Counted from the stretch's first letter, positions 7,063 through 15,475 are shown. The stretch: 64,000 bases of DNA from Petropleomorpha daqingensis (GCF_013408985.1 NZ_JACBZT010000001.1:806001-870000); one strand, 5' to 3'. The notes: a model not told the origin generated them from the sequence alone. Translations and numbers: made by a program.

Positions 7063-7128
7063 GATCATGAAGTCCCGGGAGCAACACGCCGTCGGATGTC
7101 GGTGTGCCCCTCCCCGAACTCCATGATC
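7063..7128. repeat. 66-bp imperfect palindromic element
   Basis: Outer arms begin and end with GATCATG/CATGATC. The first 19 bases on each side match 16 of 19 as an inverted repeat, and weaker pairing continues inward. It follows the YbaK stop by 15 bases, so it may be a terminator or a dispersed palindromic repeat. Confidence 0.5.
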
Positions 7129-7138
7129 GTCGCCATGA

Positions 7139-7324
7139 GCGCCCCGGAGGGAGACCGCTGGTTCGCCGTTCACCGGTGCCGAGTACCTCGCCGACCTCGG
7201 GCAGGCGTACCAGCTCGCCGATGTTCCGCCCCGCAACGGCTCGGAGGTCTTCTCGCTGATCCGCTACAGCTCGTCAGGGTACGTAAGGCGGTTCTTCGAC
7301 ACGGGCCGCGAGCGGCAGGGCTGA
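7139..7324 (+). pseudogene. C-terminal remnant of an unidentified protein
   Basis: An open stretch ends at TGA 7322-7324 and has protein-like composition (EYLADLGQAYQLADV, then GSEVFSLIRYSSSG) but no start codon. The frame is closed upstream by TGA 7136-7138. Amino-acid use differs from the Arg/Ala/Pro-rich shadow frames common in this DNA, so I read it as the decayed tail of a gene. The family is not recognised, and a chance reading frame is possible. Confidence 0.35.
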
Positions 7325-7330
7325 CCGCCC

Positions 7331-8077
7331 TCAGAAGAGAGCGGGCTGGTCGGCCGGGCGGCTCACGCCGTCGTCGCGGGCCTCGAGCTCGGGGCCGTTG
7401 TTCTTCACGTTGTTGACCGCGGTGCTGACCGGGCGCAGCTCCAGGGCCTCGACCACCTCCGGCGGGGTGGGCTCGACCAGCGCGTCGACGTCCTCGCGGG
7501 CCGGGTCGAGCCAGGCCGCCCACCGGTCGCGCGGCAGCACCAACGGCATGCGCTCGTGGATCTCCTGCAGCGCGCCCACCGCGGGCGCGGTCACCACGGT
7601 GCAGGTGTAGAGGCGGTCGTCGCCGCTGCCCCAGACCTCCCACAACCCGGCGAAGGCCAGGATCGAGCCGTCCTCGGGGGTGATGAAGTACGGCTGCTTG
7701 GTCGGTGAGTCCAGCCGCTTGGCCCACTCGTACCAGCCGTCGGCCGGCACCAGGCAGCGCCGGGAGCGGGCCGCCTTCTTGAAGGCCGGCTTGTCACCGA
7801 GGGACTCGACGCGGGCGTTGAGCATCCGGTTGCCCACCGACGGGTCCTTGGCCCACCCGGGCACCAGCCCCCAGCGGACGGCGCGCAGCTCGCGGTGCGT
7901 GCCGCCGGTCGGGGCGCCCTCGGCGTCGCGCTCCTTCTTCTGCCGGACGACGTACACGTCCTTGGTCGGCGCGACGTTGTAGTCGGCCGGCAGCGGCTGC
8001 TGGCCCGCGGCCTTGACCGCCTCGAACTCGACGACCAGGTCATCGGGACTGCGACTGGCGGCGTAGCGACCACACAT
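7331..8077 (-). CDS. SRAP-domain protein (HMCES/YedK family, abasic-site shield)
   Basis: A 248-residue SRAP protein. The catalytic Cys2 follows the initiator methionine (MCGRYAAS); Asn near residue 35 lies in ADYNVAPTKDV, the glutamate in DGWYEW and the histidine in IHERMPLVLP. These residues form the thiazolidine crosslink to abasic sites in single-stranded DNA that protects replication forks. The ATG at 8077 exposes Cys2 and is preceded, six bases upstream, by a TAGAGT -10 box (8084-8089 on the - strand). M. tuberculosis has an SRAP gene (Rv3226c) next to aroA, as here with one gene between. Function is confident from family. Confidence 0.93.
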   Translation of the reverse strand: MCGRYAASRSPDDLVVEFEAVKAAGQQPLPADYNVAPTKDVYVVRQKKERDAEGAPTGGTHRELRAVRWGLVPGWAKDPSVGNRMLNARVESLGDKPAFKKAARSRRCLVPADGWYEWAKRLDSPTKQPYFITPEDGSILAFAGLWEVWGSGDDRLYTCTVVTAPAVGALQEIHERMPLVLPRDRWAAWLDPAREDVDALVEPTPPEVVEALELRPVSTAVNNVKNNGPELEARDDGVSRPADQPALF

Positions 8078-8083
8078 ACCGAA

Positions 8084-8089
8084 ACTCTA
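8084..8089 (-). promoter_or_regulatory. Leaderless -10 box (TAGAGT) of the SRAP gene
   Basis: TAGAGT on the - strand ends six bases before ATG 8077; no ribosome site is present between them. Confidence 0.55.
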
Positions 8090-8186
8090 GGTCGGCGCAC
8101 CGACAGTCCGCGGCGCGTGAACGGGAGGGACAACCGGGTAGGGCGCTGACGGCACAGACGAGACGACAGGACGAGGATCTTTCGAC

Positions 8187-9644
8187 GTGACCGCGACGCA
8201 GAACCCCCCGACCGACCACCCGAAGACCGCCAGCGACGCCGGCGCGCGCCCGTACCGCACGGTCAACCCCTACACCGGCGAGGTCGAGAAGGAGTTCGAC
8301 TTCCTGCCCACCGACGCCGTCGACGGCGTGGTCGAGAAGGCCCACGCCGCCTTCCTGGAGTGGCGCCGCCGCCCGGTCGAGGAGCGCGCGCAGATCGTCG
8401 GCCGTGCCGGCGAGCTGATGCTGGAGCGCAAGGACGAGTTCGCCGCGCTGGTCACCCGCGAGATGGGCAAGCGGATCCAGGAAGCGGCCGGCGAGGTGAT
8501 GCTGGCCGCCAGCATCCTCGACTACTACGCGAAGAACGGTCCGCGCTTCCTCGAGCCCCGCCGGATCGAGGTGATGCAGGGCGAGGCGGTCGTCGAGAAC
8601 GAGCCGGTCGGCGTCCTCCTCGCCATCGAGCCGTGGAACTACCCGCTCTACCAGGTCGTCCGCGTCGCCGGGCCGAACCTGGTCCTCGGCAACGCGATCC
8701 TGCTCAAGCACGCCGAGCTCAACCCGCAGACCGCGCTGGCGATCGAGAAGTGCTTCCTAGACGCCGGCGTGCCCGAGGGCGTCTACACCAACGTCTTCCT
8801 GCGCATCCCGGACGTCGAGCAGGTCATCGCCCACCGGCTGGTGCAGGGCGTGACCCTGACCGGCAGCGAGCGGGCCGGCAGCAGCGTCGCCTCGCTGGCC
8901 GGCCGGTACCTGAAGAAGTCGGTGCTCGAGCTCGGCGGCTCCGACCCGTTCATCGTGCTCGACACCGAGGACCTCGGCCGCACGGTCAAGGCCGCCACGA
9001 TGGGCCGGATGCAGAACAGCGGTCAGGCCTGCATCGCCGCCAAGCGGCTGATCGTCACCGAGGACATCTACGAGCCGTTCGTCGAGGGCCTCAAGCAGGC
9101 CTTCTCCACCTTCTCCCCCGGCGACCCGAGCGACCCCTCGACCTCGCTCGCGCCGCTGTCCAGCGAGCAGGCGGCCAAGGACCTGCACGCGCAGATCCAG
9201 GACGCCGTCGACAAGGGCGCCACCGTGGTCACCGGCGGCGGCCGACCCGACCACGCCGGCGCGTTCGTCGAGGCGACGATCCTCACCGACGTCACCCCGG
9301 AGATGCGGGCGTACTCCGAGGAGCTGTTCGGCCCGGCCGCGGTCGTCTACAAGGTGGCGGACGAGGACGAGGCCATCGAGCTGGCCAACAACAGCGAGTT
9401 CGGGCTGGGCGCCGCCGTCTTCTCCAGCGACCTGGACAGGGCACGGTCGGTCGCCGACCGGATCGAGGCCGGCATGGTCTGGGTCAACTCCCCCACCGGG
9501 TCCTCCGCCGAACTGCCCTTCGGCGGCGTGAAGCGCTCCGGGTACGGCCGCGAGCTGTCCGAGCTCGGCATGTTCGAGTTCGCCAACCGCAAGCTCACCC
9601 GGGTGCTGCCGGCCAAGAAGGCGGCCAAGCCGCAGGCCGGCTGA
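8187..9644 (+). CDS. NAD(P)-dependent aldehyde dehydrogenase, probably succinate-semialdehyde dehydrogenase (GabD1-like)
   Basis: A 485-residue ALDH-superfamily enzyme with the Rossmann-type [10 protein letters not shown] motif, the general base in [11 protein letters not shown], the catalytic cysteine in [14 protein letters not shown] and the terminal [16 protein letters not shown] block. The PFIV, AAKR and [12 protein letters not shown] wording matches GabD1-type succinate-semialdehyde dehydrogenases, which feed succinate to the citric acid cycle; other aldehydes are possible. GTG at 8187 has GAGGA about 11 bases upstream. The SRAP gene is divergent and aroA follows after 23 bases. There is no obvious pathway link to either neighbour. 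Confidence 0.85.
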   Translation: MTATQNPPTDHPKTASDAGARPYRTVNPYTGEVEKEFDFLPTDAVDGVVEKAHAAFLEWRRRPVEERAQIVGRAGELMLERKDEFAALVTREMGKRIQEAAGEVMLAASILDYYAKNGPRFLEPRRIEVMQGEAVVENEPVGVLLAIEPWNYPLYQVVRVAGPNLVLGNAILLKHAELNPQTALAIEKCFLDAGVPEGVYTNVFLRIPDVEQVIAHRLVQGVTLTGSERAGSSVASLAGRYLKKSVLELGGSDPFIVLDTEDLGRTVKAATMGRMQNSGQACIAAKRLIVTEDIYEPFVEGLKQAFSTFSPGDPSDPSTSLAPLSSEQAAKDLHAQIQDAVDKGATVVTGGGRPDHAGAFVEATILTDVTPEMRAYSEELFGPAAVVYKVADEDEAIELANNSEFGLGAAVFSSDLDRARSVADRIEAGMVWVNSPTGSSAELPFGGVKRSGYGRELSELGMFEFANRKLTRVLPAKKAAKPQAG

Positions 9645-9667
9645 TCACCGGCGGGCAGAATGGCCCC

Positions 9668-10951
9668 GTGACGGAGATCTGGACGACGCCGCACCGCTCG
9701 ACGCCGGTCGACGCGGTCGTCCGCCTGCCCGGGTCGAAGTCGATCACCGCCCGAGCGCTGGTCCTGGCCGCGCTCGCCGACGGCCCGAGCCGGATCGTCC
9801 GGCCGCTGCGCGCCCGGGACACCGACCTGATGGCGGCCGGGCTGCGGGCGCTCGGCGTCGGCATCGAGGACGACGGCGCCGACTGGCTGGTCACGCCCGG
9901 CCGGTTGCGCGGTCCCGCCCAGGTGGACGCCGGCCTGGCCGGGACCGTGCTGCGGTTCCTGCCGCCGGTCGCCGCGCTCGCCCACGGCCCGGTCACCGTG
10001 GACGGCGACCCGCGGCTGCGCGAGCGCCCCAACGCGGGCCTGCTCGCCGCCCTGCGCGCTCTGGGCGTCGAGATCGAGGACGGCGGCCGCGGCCGGGCTC
10101 CGTTCACCGTGCACGGGACCGGCGCGGTCGTCGGTGGGGCCATCTCGGTCGACGCGAGCGAGACCTCCCAGATCGTGTCCGGGCTGCTGCTGGCGGCGGC
10201 CAGGTTCGAGCAGGGCGTCGACCTCGCGCTGGCCGGCGGCCTCCCGTCGATGCCGCACGTCGAGATGACGGTGACGACGCTGCGCGAGCACGGCGTCGAC
10301 GTCGTCGCCACGCCGCGGGGCTGGCGGGTCTCCCCCGGGCCGATCGCGGCGCTGGAGCGGGTGATCGAGCCCGACCTGTCCAACGCCGCGCCGTTCCTCG
10401 CCGCCGCGCTGGTCACCGGTGGCCGGGTGACGGTGCGCGACTGGCCCGAGGTCACCACCCAGCCGGGCGCACAGCTCGACCGGCTGCTCGCCGAGATGGG
10501 CGCCACCGTCGAGCGCACGGACGACGGACTGCGGGTCACCGGCGGCGCCGTCGTCCGCCCCCTCGTGGCCGACCTGCACGAGGTGGGCGAGCTGACCCCC
10601 GTGCTGGCCGCCGTCTGCGCGCTGGCCGACGGGACCTCGCGGCTGACCGGCATCGGGCACCTGCGCGGGCACGAGACCGACCGGCTGCAGGCGCTCGACG
10701 AGGTGCTCAGCGCCGTCGGCGCCCGGGTCGAGCAGCTGCCCGACGGCCTGGTGATCGAGCCGGGCCCGCGGCGCCCGGCGCGGCTGGACTCCTACGCCGA
10801 CCACCGCATGGTGCACGCCGGCGCCGTCCTGGGGCTGGCCATCGAGGGCGTCGAGGTGTCCGATCCGGGCGCGGTGAGCAAGACGCTGCCCGACTTCGTC
10901 GAGCGGTGGAACGGGTTGCTGGTCGGAGTCGAGCACGGGGTAGCCCGCTGA
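9668..10951 (+). CDS. aroA: 3-phosphoshikimate 1-carboxyvinyltransferase (EPSP synthase)
   Basis: A 427-residue EPSP synthase that joins shikimate 3-phosphate and phosphoenolpyruvate in the shikimate pathway. Both signatures are visible: PGSKSITARALVLAALADG near residues 19-37, and the later RVIEPDLSNAAPFLAAAL and DSYADHRMVHAGAVLGLA segments. Length is typical. GTG at 9668 follows a CAGAAT hexamer by six bases, in line with leaderless starts elsewhere. The stop TGA overlaps the apparent CTG start of rsgA, making an aroA-rsgA unit as in M. tuberculosis (Rv3227-Rv3228). Confidence 0.96.
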   Translation: MTEIWTTPHRSTPVDAVVRLPGSKSITARALVLAALADGPSRIVRPLRARDTDLMAAGLRALGVGIEDDGADWLVTPGRLRGPAQVDAGLAGTVLRFLPPVAALAHGPVTVDGDPRLRERPNAGLLAALRALGVEIEDGGRGRAPFTVHGTGAVVGGAISVDASETSQIVSGLLLAAARFEQGVDLALAGGLPSMPHVEMTVTTLREHGVDVVATPRGWRVSPGPIAALERVIEPDLSNAAPFLAAALVTGGRVTVRDWPEVTTQPGAQLDRLLAEMGATVERTDDGLRVTGGAVVRPLVADLHEVGELTPVLAAVCALADGTSRLTGIGHLRGHETDRLQALDEVLSAVGARVEQLPDGLVIEPGPRRPARLDSYADHRMVHAGAVLGLAIEGVEVSDPGAVSKTLPDFVERWNGLLVGVEHGVAR

Positions 10952-11955
10952 GCCCGCGCAGGCTGGACGCCCGTTCCGACGAGGACGACGTCCGGGTCCG
11001 GCCCAACCGCCGCGGCTCCCGCCCCCGCACCCGCACCCGCCCGGCGCACGAGGACGCCTCCCCCGGCCTGGTGATCGCCGTCGACCGCGGCCGGATGACG
11101 GTGCGCCTCGAGTCCGGCGTCGAGGTGACCGCCATGCGGGCCCGCGAGCTGGGCCGGCACGGCGTGGTCGTCGGCGACCGGGTCCGCGTGGTCGGCGACG
11201 TCTCCGGCCGGCCGGACACGCTGGCCCGCATCGTCGTCATCGAGGACCGGACGACGGTGCTGCGGCGCACCGCCGATGACACCGACCCCACCGAGCGGGT
11301 CGTCGTCGCCAATGCCGACCAGCTGGTGATCGTGACCGCGGTGACCGACCCGGAGCCCGCGCTCGGCTTCCTCGACCGGTGCCTGGTCGCCGCCTACGCC
11401 GGCGGGCTGGAGCCGCTGCTGTGCTTCACCAAGACCGACCTGGGCAGCCCGCAGGCGCTGCTCGACCGGTACGCCGGGCTCGACCTCGACACCGTCGCGC
11501 TCTCCCGTGACCTGCCGCTGGACCCGCTGCTGGAACGGCTGCACCTGCGGATGAGCGTGCTGGTCGGGCAGTCCGGTGTCGGCAAGTCGACCCTGGTCAA
11601 CCGGCTCGTGCCGGACGCGTTCCGGGCGACCGGCGAGGTCACGAAGGTCGGCAAGGGCCGGCACACGTCGTCCTCGGCCGTCCTGCTCGACCTGCCCGAC
11701 GGCGGCACGGTGATCGACACCCCGGGCATCCGCTCGTTCGGGCTGGCGCACGTCACCGCCGAGGACGTGCTCGCCGCGTTCGACGACCTCGAGGAGGCCT
11801 CGGTCGACTGCCCGCCGGGGTGCGGGCACACCGCCGACGACCCCGACTGCGCCCTGGACGCCTGGGCCGCCGCCGGTCCGCCCGCGCGCGCCGAGCGGCT
11901 GGCCAGCTTCCGCCGCCTCATCGACGCCGTCGGCCAGCTCGGCCCGGGCTACTGA
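10948..11955 (+). CDS. rsgA: Ribosome small-subunit-dependent GTPase RsgA
   Basis: A circularly permuted GTPase that acts late in 30S assembly. The order is an N-terminal OB fold (residues about 35-100), then G4 FTKTD, G1 GQSGVGKSTLVNRL, and G3 DTPGI (DTPGIRSFGL), ending in a zinc-binding C-terminal region (CPPGCGHTADDPDC). No ATG, GTG or TTG lies near the expected N-terminus. The only in-frame GTG (10906) would overlap aroA by 46 bases, whereas CTG at 10948-10950 overlaps the aroA TGA as CTGA and gives a 335-residue protein whose DEDDVRVRP start fits the family. Hence CTG initiation by translational coupling is favoured, but unproven. Confidence 0.93.
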   Translation: MSPRRLDARSDEDDVRVRPNRRGSRPRTRTRPAHEDASPGLVIAVDRGRMTVRLESGVEVTAMRARELGRHGVVVGDRVRVVGDVSGRPDTLARIVVIEDRTTVLRRTADDTDPTERVVVANADQLVIVTAVTDPEPALGFLDRCLVAAYAGGLEPLLCFTKTDLGSPQALLDRYAGLDLDTVALSRDLPLDPLLERLHLRMSVLVGQSGVGKSTLVNRLVPDAFRATGEVTKVGKGRHTSSSAVLLDLPDGGTVIDTPGIRSFGLAHVTAEDVLAAFDDLEEASVDCPPGCGHTADDPDCALDAWAAAGPPARAERLASFRRLIDAVGQLGPGY

Positions 11956-12017
11956 GGCATGGGAAGCGATACCTGCGTTTTCCGGCCCAGAACGCAGGTA
12001 TCGCTTCCCATGCCTCA
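11953..12017. terminator. 27-bp perfect palindrome joining two convergent stop codons
   Basis: Arms 11953-11979 and 11991-12017 are perfectly complementary (27 bp) around an 11-base loop. Each arm starts with TGA, which is the stop codon of rsgA on + and of the DUF2087 gene on -. It should act as a bidirectional terminator. Confidence 0.8.
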
Positions 12018-12551
12018 CACGTCGACGTAGCCGCCGGTGCGCCAGTACTCGCCGGCCTCGCGGGACAGCAGCCCCTCGTCGACCAGGTACCGCCGCAGCG
12101 CCGCGTGGTCGGCGTGCCACACCGCCAGCAGGGCGTTGACCTCGCGCTCCGGGTAGCGGACGCCGGGCTCGAAGACGCGCACGATGTGCTCGAGCACGAT
12201 GCGGCGCTTCGACAGCTGCGCCGGGATCGACACCAGCCGCCCACGGCGGACGAAGGCTCGCAGGACGGCGTCCTCGGCCGCGTCGTCGGAGAGCCGCTCC
12301 GGCGGTGGCGCCGCCTCGGCGGCCGCCCGGGCGATCGCCCCGAACTGCTCCGTGCGCAGCTCCAGCGCGGCGCCGTCGCGGTGCACGAGGCCGCCGCGGG
12401 CCAGCCGGCGCGCGGCGAGAGCGACGTCCTTGGGCGGGAGGTGGGCCATCTCCGCGACGTCCTTGATGGTGCTCGCACCGAGCGCGAGGGCGGCGACGAC
12501 CTTGAGGCGGGTGGGGTCGGCGAGCAGCCCGACGACGGTCGCGGGGTCCAC
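12015..12551 (-). CDS. HTH regulator with DUF2087 domain
   Basis: A 178-residue fusion of an N-terminal ArsR-like winged helix (LLADPTRLKVVAALALGASTIKDVAEMAHLPPKDVALAARRL, about residues 8-50) and a C-terminal DUF2087 domain (IPAQLSKRRIVLEHIV, then PEREVNALLAVWHADHAALRRYLVDEGLL). Proteins of this layout are presumed DNA-binding regulators whose DUF2087 domain senses something unknown. GTG at 12551 is chosen because a TACGGT -10 box (12558-12563, - strand) ends six bases upstream; the longer frame to 12635 would overlap hisN. It is divergent from hisN and convergent with rsgA. Confidence 0.85.
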   Translation of the reverse strand: MDPATVVGLLADPTRLKVVAALALGASTIKDVAEMAHLPPKDVALAARRLARGGLVHRDGAALELRTEQFGAIARAAAEAAPPPERLSDDAAEDAVLRAFVRRGRLVSIPAQLSKRRIVLEHIVRVFEPGVRYPEREVNALLAVWHADHAALRRYLVDEGLLSREAGEYWRTGGYVDV

Positions 12552-12557
12552 TCCCCG

Positions 12558-12595
12558 ACCGTATGCGCTGCAATCGCGGGCCGTCCCAGTAGGTT
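12558..12595. promoter_or_regulatory. Divergent leaderless promoters of the DUF2087 regulator and hisN
   Basis: The - strand TACGGT (12558-12563) sits six bases from GTG 12551; the + strand TAGGTT (12590-12595) sits eight bases from ATG 12604. The two start codons are only 52 bases apart, so the regulator could easily control hisN from this region. Confidence 0.55.
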
Positions 12596-12603
12596 CGGGA
12601 TCC

Positions 12604-13395
12604 ATGACGTCGGCACGGGGCTTCACCGAGGACATGCGGCTGGCCCACGTGCTGGCCGATCAGGCCGACTCGATCAGCATGGAGCGCTTCAAGGCGCAGG
12701 ACCTCGTCGTCGACACCAAGCCCGACCTGACCCCGGTGACCGACGCCGACCGGGCCGTCGAGGAGCAGCTGCGGATCACCCTCAGCCGCGCGCGCACCCG
12801 TGACGCCGTCGAGGGCGAGGAGTTCGGGACGACGGGTCACGGCTCCCGCCGCTGGGTGCTCGACCCGATCGACGGGACCAAGAACTTCGTCCGCGGCGTG
12901 CCGGTCTGGGCCACCCTCATCGCGCTGTTCGACGGCGAGGAGCCGGTGGTCGGCTGCGTCTCCGCGCCCGCGCTGAACCGGCGCTGGTGGGCGGCCAAGG
13001 ACGTCGGCGCCTGGACCGGCCGCCGGCTGGAGTCGGCCACCCGCTGCCACGTGTCCGGCGTGAACGACCTGGCCGACGCGAGCCTGTCGTACTCCAGCCT
13101 CTCCGGCTGGGAGGAGCGGGGGCTGCTCGACGGCTTCCTCGACCTGACCCGCTCGGTCTGGCGCACCCGCGCCTACGGCGACTTCTGGAGCTACGTGCTG
13201 CTCGCCGAGGGTGCCGTCGACCTCGCCTGCGAGCCGGAGGTCTCGATCTGGGACCTCGCCGCGCTCGACGTCATCGTGCGGGAGGCCGGCGGGCAGTTCA
13301 CCGACCTGACCGGCAAGCCCGGCCCGGCCGGCGGCAGCGCGCTGGCCAGCAACGGCGCGCTGCACGCCGCCGCGCTGGCCACGCTGCAGCCCTAG
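12604..13395 (+). CDS. hisN: Histidinol-phosphatase, inositol-monophosphatase family
   Basis: A 263-residue Mg-dependent phosphatase of the IMPase fold. Metal ligands appear in VEGEEFG (residues about 73-79), WVLDPIDGTKNFVRG (about 85-100) and the late SIWDLAALDVIVREAGG. The N-terminus FTEDMRLAHVLADQADSISMERF and TKPDLTPVTDADRAVEE match actinobacterial HisN, which removes phosphate from L-histidinol phosphate in histidine synthesis. ATG 12604 follows a TAGGTT -10 box by eight bases. Other his genes are not in the window, so the assignment rests on protein similarity; a broader inositol phosphatase role remains possible. Its stop overlaps that of the next gene as CTAG. Confidence 0.9.
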   Translation: MTSARGFTEDMRLAHVLADQADSISMERFKAQDLVVDTKPDLTPVTDADRAVEEQLRITLSRARTRDAVEGEEFGTTGHGSRRWVLDPIDGTKNFVRGVPVWATLIALFDGEEPVVGCVSAPALNRRWWAAKDVGAWTGRRLESATRCHVSGVNDLADASLSYSSLSGWEERGLLDGFLDLTRSVWRTRAYGDFWSYVLLAEGAVDLACEPEVSIWDLAALDVIVREAGGQFTDLTGKPGPAGGSALASNGALHAAALATLQP

Positions 13396-13568
13396 CGCGG
13401 ACGGGACGAACCGCCTCCGCTGAACCGGCGGCGGAGGTCCTCGATCTTCGCCCGGTTCTTCGGGTCGCTGGCGAACTTCTGCGCCTTGCCGGTCACGTCG
13501 CGGATCATCCGCTGGCCCTGGGGGCTCGAGGCGAACTGGCTGATCTTGGCGAACATCGACGACTTCAT
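13392..13568 (-). CDS. Small basic protein of unknown function
   Basis: A 58-residue protein, MKSSMFAKISQFASSPQ at the start, with a helical, Lys/Arg-rich middle (GKAQKFASDPKNRAKIEDLRRR) and a GGGSSRPR tail. A GAAGGAGA ribosome site precedes the ATG at 13568, and the gene is separated from neighbours, which supports it being real. It ends on a CTAG tetranucleotide that also holds the hisN stop. I do not recognise a characterised family. The sugar kinase gene that follows upstream is on the same strand, 44 bases away, so co-transcription is likely. Confidence 0.75.
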   Translation of the reverse strand: MKSSMFAKISQFASSPQGQRMIRDVTGKAQKFASDPKNRAKIEDLRRRFSGGGSSRPR

Positions 13569-13612
13569 CGAGTGGTCTCCTTCGGTCCGGAAGGGCCGGG
13601 GGTGGCTCCTCG

Positions 13613-14908
13613 TCAGCTCAACGGTTGCCCGTGCGGGCGGGGTTCCATGCGCGGGACGACGTCCACCCCGATCCCCCGTCCGGCGAGCACCGCCGCGCCG
13701 ATCGCCGACGCGCTGCGCAGCGGCAGCCACGTCACCGGGCGGCCGAGGACGTCGGCGAGCAGTCGCCGGACCAGCGGCACCCGCCCACCCCCGCCGGTGA
13801 GGACGACAGGCCCCTCGACGGGCCCCAGCAGCGCGGCGGCCGCCCCCACGGCGCCGACCACGCCCTCGACCGCGGAACGCGCCAGGTCGGCCCGCGTCGT
13901 CCCCGCCCCGAGACCGGACCACTCCCCCCGATCGTCCGGGCCGGCGACCCCGCCGCGCTCACCGGTGAGGAACGGCCGGAACCGCACCCGGCCGGCCACG
14001 CCCGACTCCGCGAGACCGAAGAACTCCGCCCACGAGAGGCCGAGCACCCCGCGCACCCACGCCCACGCCGAGCCGCCGTTCTGCAGCGCGGCCATCGCGT
14101 ACCAGCCGCCCTCGACGTCGGCGTACCGGTGCACGACCGGCTCGGCATCGGCGACCGGCGCGGCACCGGGCCGCAGCACCTGCGCGCCGGTCCCGAGGTT
14201 GACCAGGAGCCCGTCGGACACCCCGGAGGCCAGCAGCGCCAGCGGGGTGTCCGCACCACCGACGGCGACCGGCACGTCCCGCCAGGCGCCGACCACCTCG
14301 GCGGACGGCCGGACGGCGGGCAGCAGGCCGCGGGGGACGCCGGTGGCTCCGAGGGCGGCCTCCGACCAGTCGTCGGCGACCACGTCCCACAGCAGCGTGG
14401 CCGAGGCGTCGCTGCGGTCGGTGACCGGCTCCCCCGGGACCAGCGCCCCGCGCACCGCGTCCTTGGGCAGCACGACCGCGGCGGCAGCCGCCACGGCGGA
14501 CGGCTCGCGCGCGGCGAGCCAGGCCAGCAGCGGCCCGGTCATCCCGGGGACCAGCGGGTTCGCGAGCGCCGCGCGGTCGGCGCGAGGCAGGTCGCGCCAG
14601 CGCTGCACGAGGTCGGCGGCCCGGCAGTCCGGCCACAGCAGCGCCGGCCCGAGTGCCGCGCCCCGCTCGTCGACCAGGACGGCGCCGTGCATCTGCCCGG
14701 ACAGGCCGAGCGCCTGCACCGGCCCCACGGCCAGCCGGTCCACCGCCCGCTCCAGCGCGGTGAGCCAGGTGCCGACGTCGTTCTGCGCCCACCCGGGCTG
14801 CGGGCGCTCCGGCTCGTAGTCCTCCTCCGCCTCGGCGACGACCGCGCCGTCCTCGTCGAGGGCGACCAGCTTCAGCCCGCTGGTGCCGACGTCGGCGCCG
14901 AGCAGCAC
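13613..14908 (-). CDS. FGGY-family carbohydrate kinase (xylulokinase-like)
   Basis: A 431-residue sugar kinase of the actin-like fold. The N-terminal phosphate loop LLGADVGTSGLKLVALDEDG, the GLSGQMHGAVLVD sugar-binding motif and the catalytic aspartate in GGADTPLALL are visible, as is the C-terminal adenosine loop LTGGGGRVPLVRRLLADVLGRPV. SGQMHG is typical of xylulokinases, which make xylulose 5-phosphate, but the protein is about 50 residues shorter than standard XylB and no xylose transport or isomerase gene is nearby, so the substrate is open. GTG at 14908 lies 14 bases after the stop of the XdhC-like gene, with which it forms an unusual two-gene unit. Confidence 0.82.
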   Translation of the reverse strand: MLLGADVGTSGLKLVALDEDGAVVAEAEEDYEPERPQPGWAQNDVGTWLTALERAVDRLAVGPVQALGLSGQMHGAVLVDERGAALGPALLWPDCRAADLVQRWRDLPRADRAALANPLVPGMTGPLLAWLAAREPSAVAAAAAVVLPKDAVRGALVPGEPVTDRSDASATLLWDVVADDWSEAALGATGVPRGLLPAVRPSAEVVGAWRDVPVAVGGADTPLALLASGVSDGLLVNLGTGAQVLRPGAAPVADAEPVVHRYADVEGGWYAMAALQNGGSAWAWVRGVLGLSWAEFFGLAESGVAGRVRFRPFLTGERGGVAGPDDRGEWSGLGAGTTRADLARSAVEGVVGAVGAAAALLGPVEGPVVLTGGGGRVPLVRRLLADVLGRPVTWLPLRSASAIGAAVLAGRGIGVDVVPRMEPRPHGQPLS

Positions 14909-14922
14909 GTCAGCCGGCCGGC

Positions 14923-15459
14923 TCAGCGGGCATGGGCGAAGCCGCCGCTGCGACCCGCGCGGTCGGCGAGCAGCCCGGCCAGCGTGGAGACGGCGATCTC
15001 CGGCGGGGTGCGCGAGCCGATGTCCAGGCCGATCGGCCGGTGCACCCGCGCCACCTCCTCCGGGGGCACGCCGAGCGCCGCGAGCGCGGCCACGTGCGGC
15101 CCCTCGTGCCGCGGGTTGCCCATCACCCCGACCCAGCGGACCGGCCGGGCCAGCGCGTCCCGCAGCAGGACGCCGAGCTCGTCGCGGTGGTGGTCGGTGA
15201 CGACGACGTCCGCGGCCGGGCCGGCGGCGCCGTCGTCCAGCTCGTCGAACCCGCCGACGACGACGTCGGCCGTGGTCTCCGACCGGCGCGCGGCGTCCGG
15301 CTCGACCAGCACCGTGCGGAACCCCAGGTCGGCGCCGTAGCGCACCAGGTGGGCCGACACCGGCGAGACGAACACCGCCACCAGCACGCGGTCGGTCGCC
15401 TGCTCGGCGGGCGAGCCGTGGGCGACGCCGCAGGTCGGGTCGATCTCGGGCGAACTCAT
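14923..15459 (-). CDS. XdhC-like protein (C-terminal Rossmann domain only)
   Basis: A 178-residue protein covering the C-terminal half of XdhC/CoxI proteins: a Rossmann strand-loop (VLVAVFVSPVSAHLVRYGADLGF), VVVTDHHRDELGVLLRDAL, WVGVMGNPRHEGPH and the hallmark PIGLDIGSRTPPEIAVSTLAGLL. Full XdhC proteins insert sulfurated molybdenum cofactor into xanthine dehydrogenase and have an extra N-terminal domain, absent here. No molybdoenzyme gene is in the window. It precedes the sugar kinase by 14 bases on the same strand, so an NAD-binding role in sugar metabolism is conceivable but speculative. Confidence 0.8.
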   Translation of the reverse strand: MSSPEIDPTCGVAHGSPAEQATDRVLVAVFVSPVSAHLVRYGADLGFRTVLVEPDAARRSETTADVVVGGFDELDDGAAGPAADVVVTDHHRDELGVLLRDALARPVRWVGVMGNPRHEGPHVAALAALGVPPEEVARVHRPIGLDIGSRTPPEIAVSTLAGLLADRAGRSGGFAHAR

Positions 15460-15475
15460 GGGCGCATCTTCGCCG

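Noticed and set aside
8360-9667. Long + strand frame running through the aldehyde dehydrogenase gene into aroA
   Set aside because: It is a shadow frame of the dehydrogenase, Arg/Gly/Pro-rich, that only becomes aroA after 9668.
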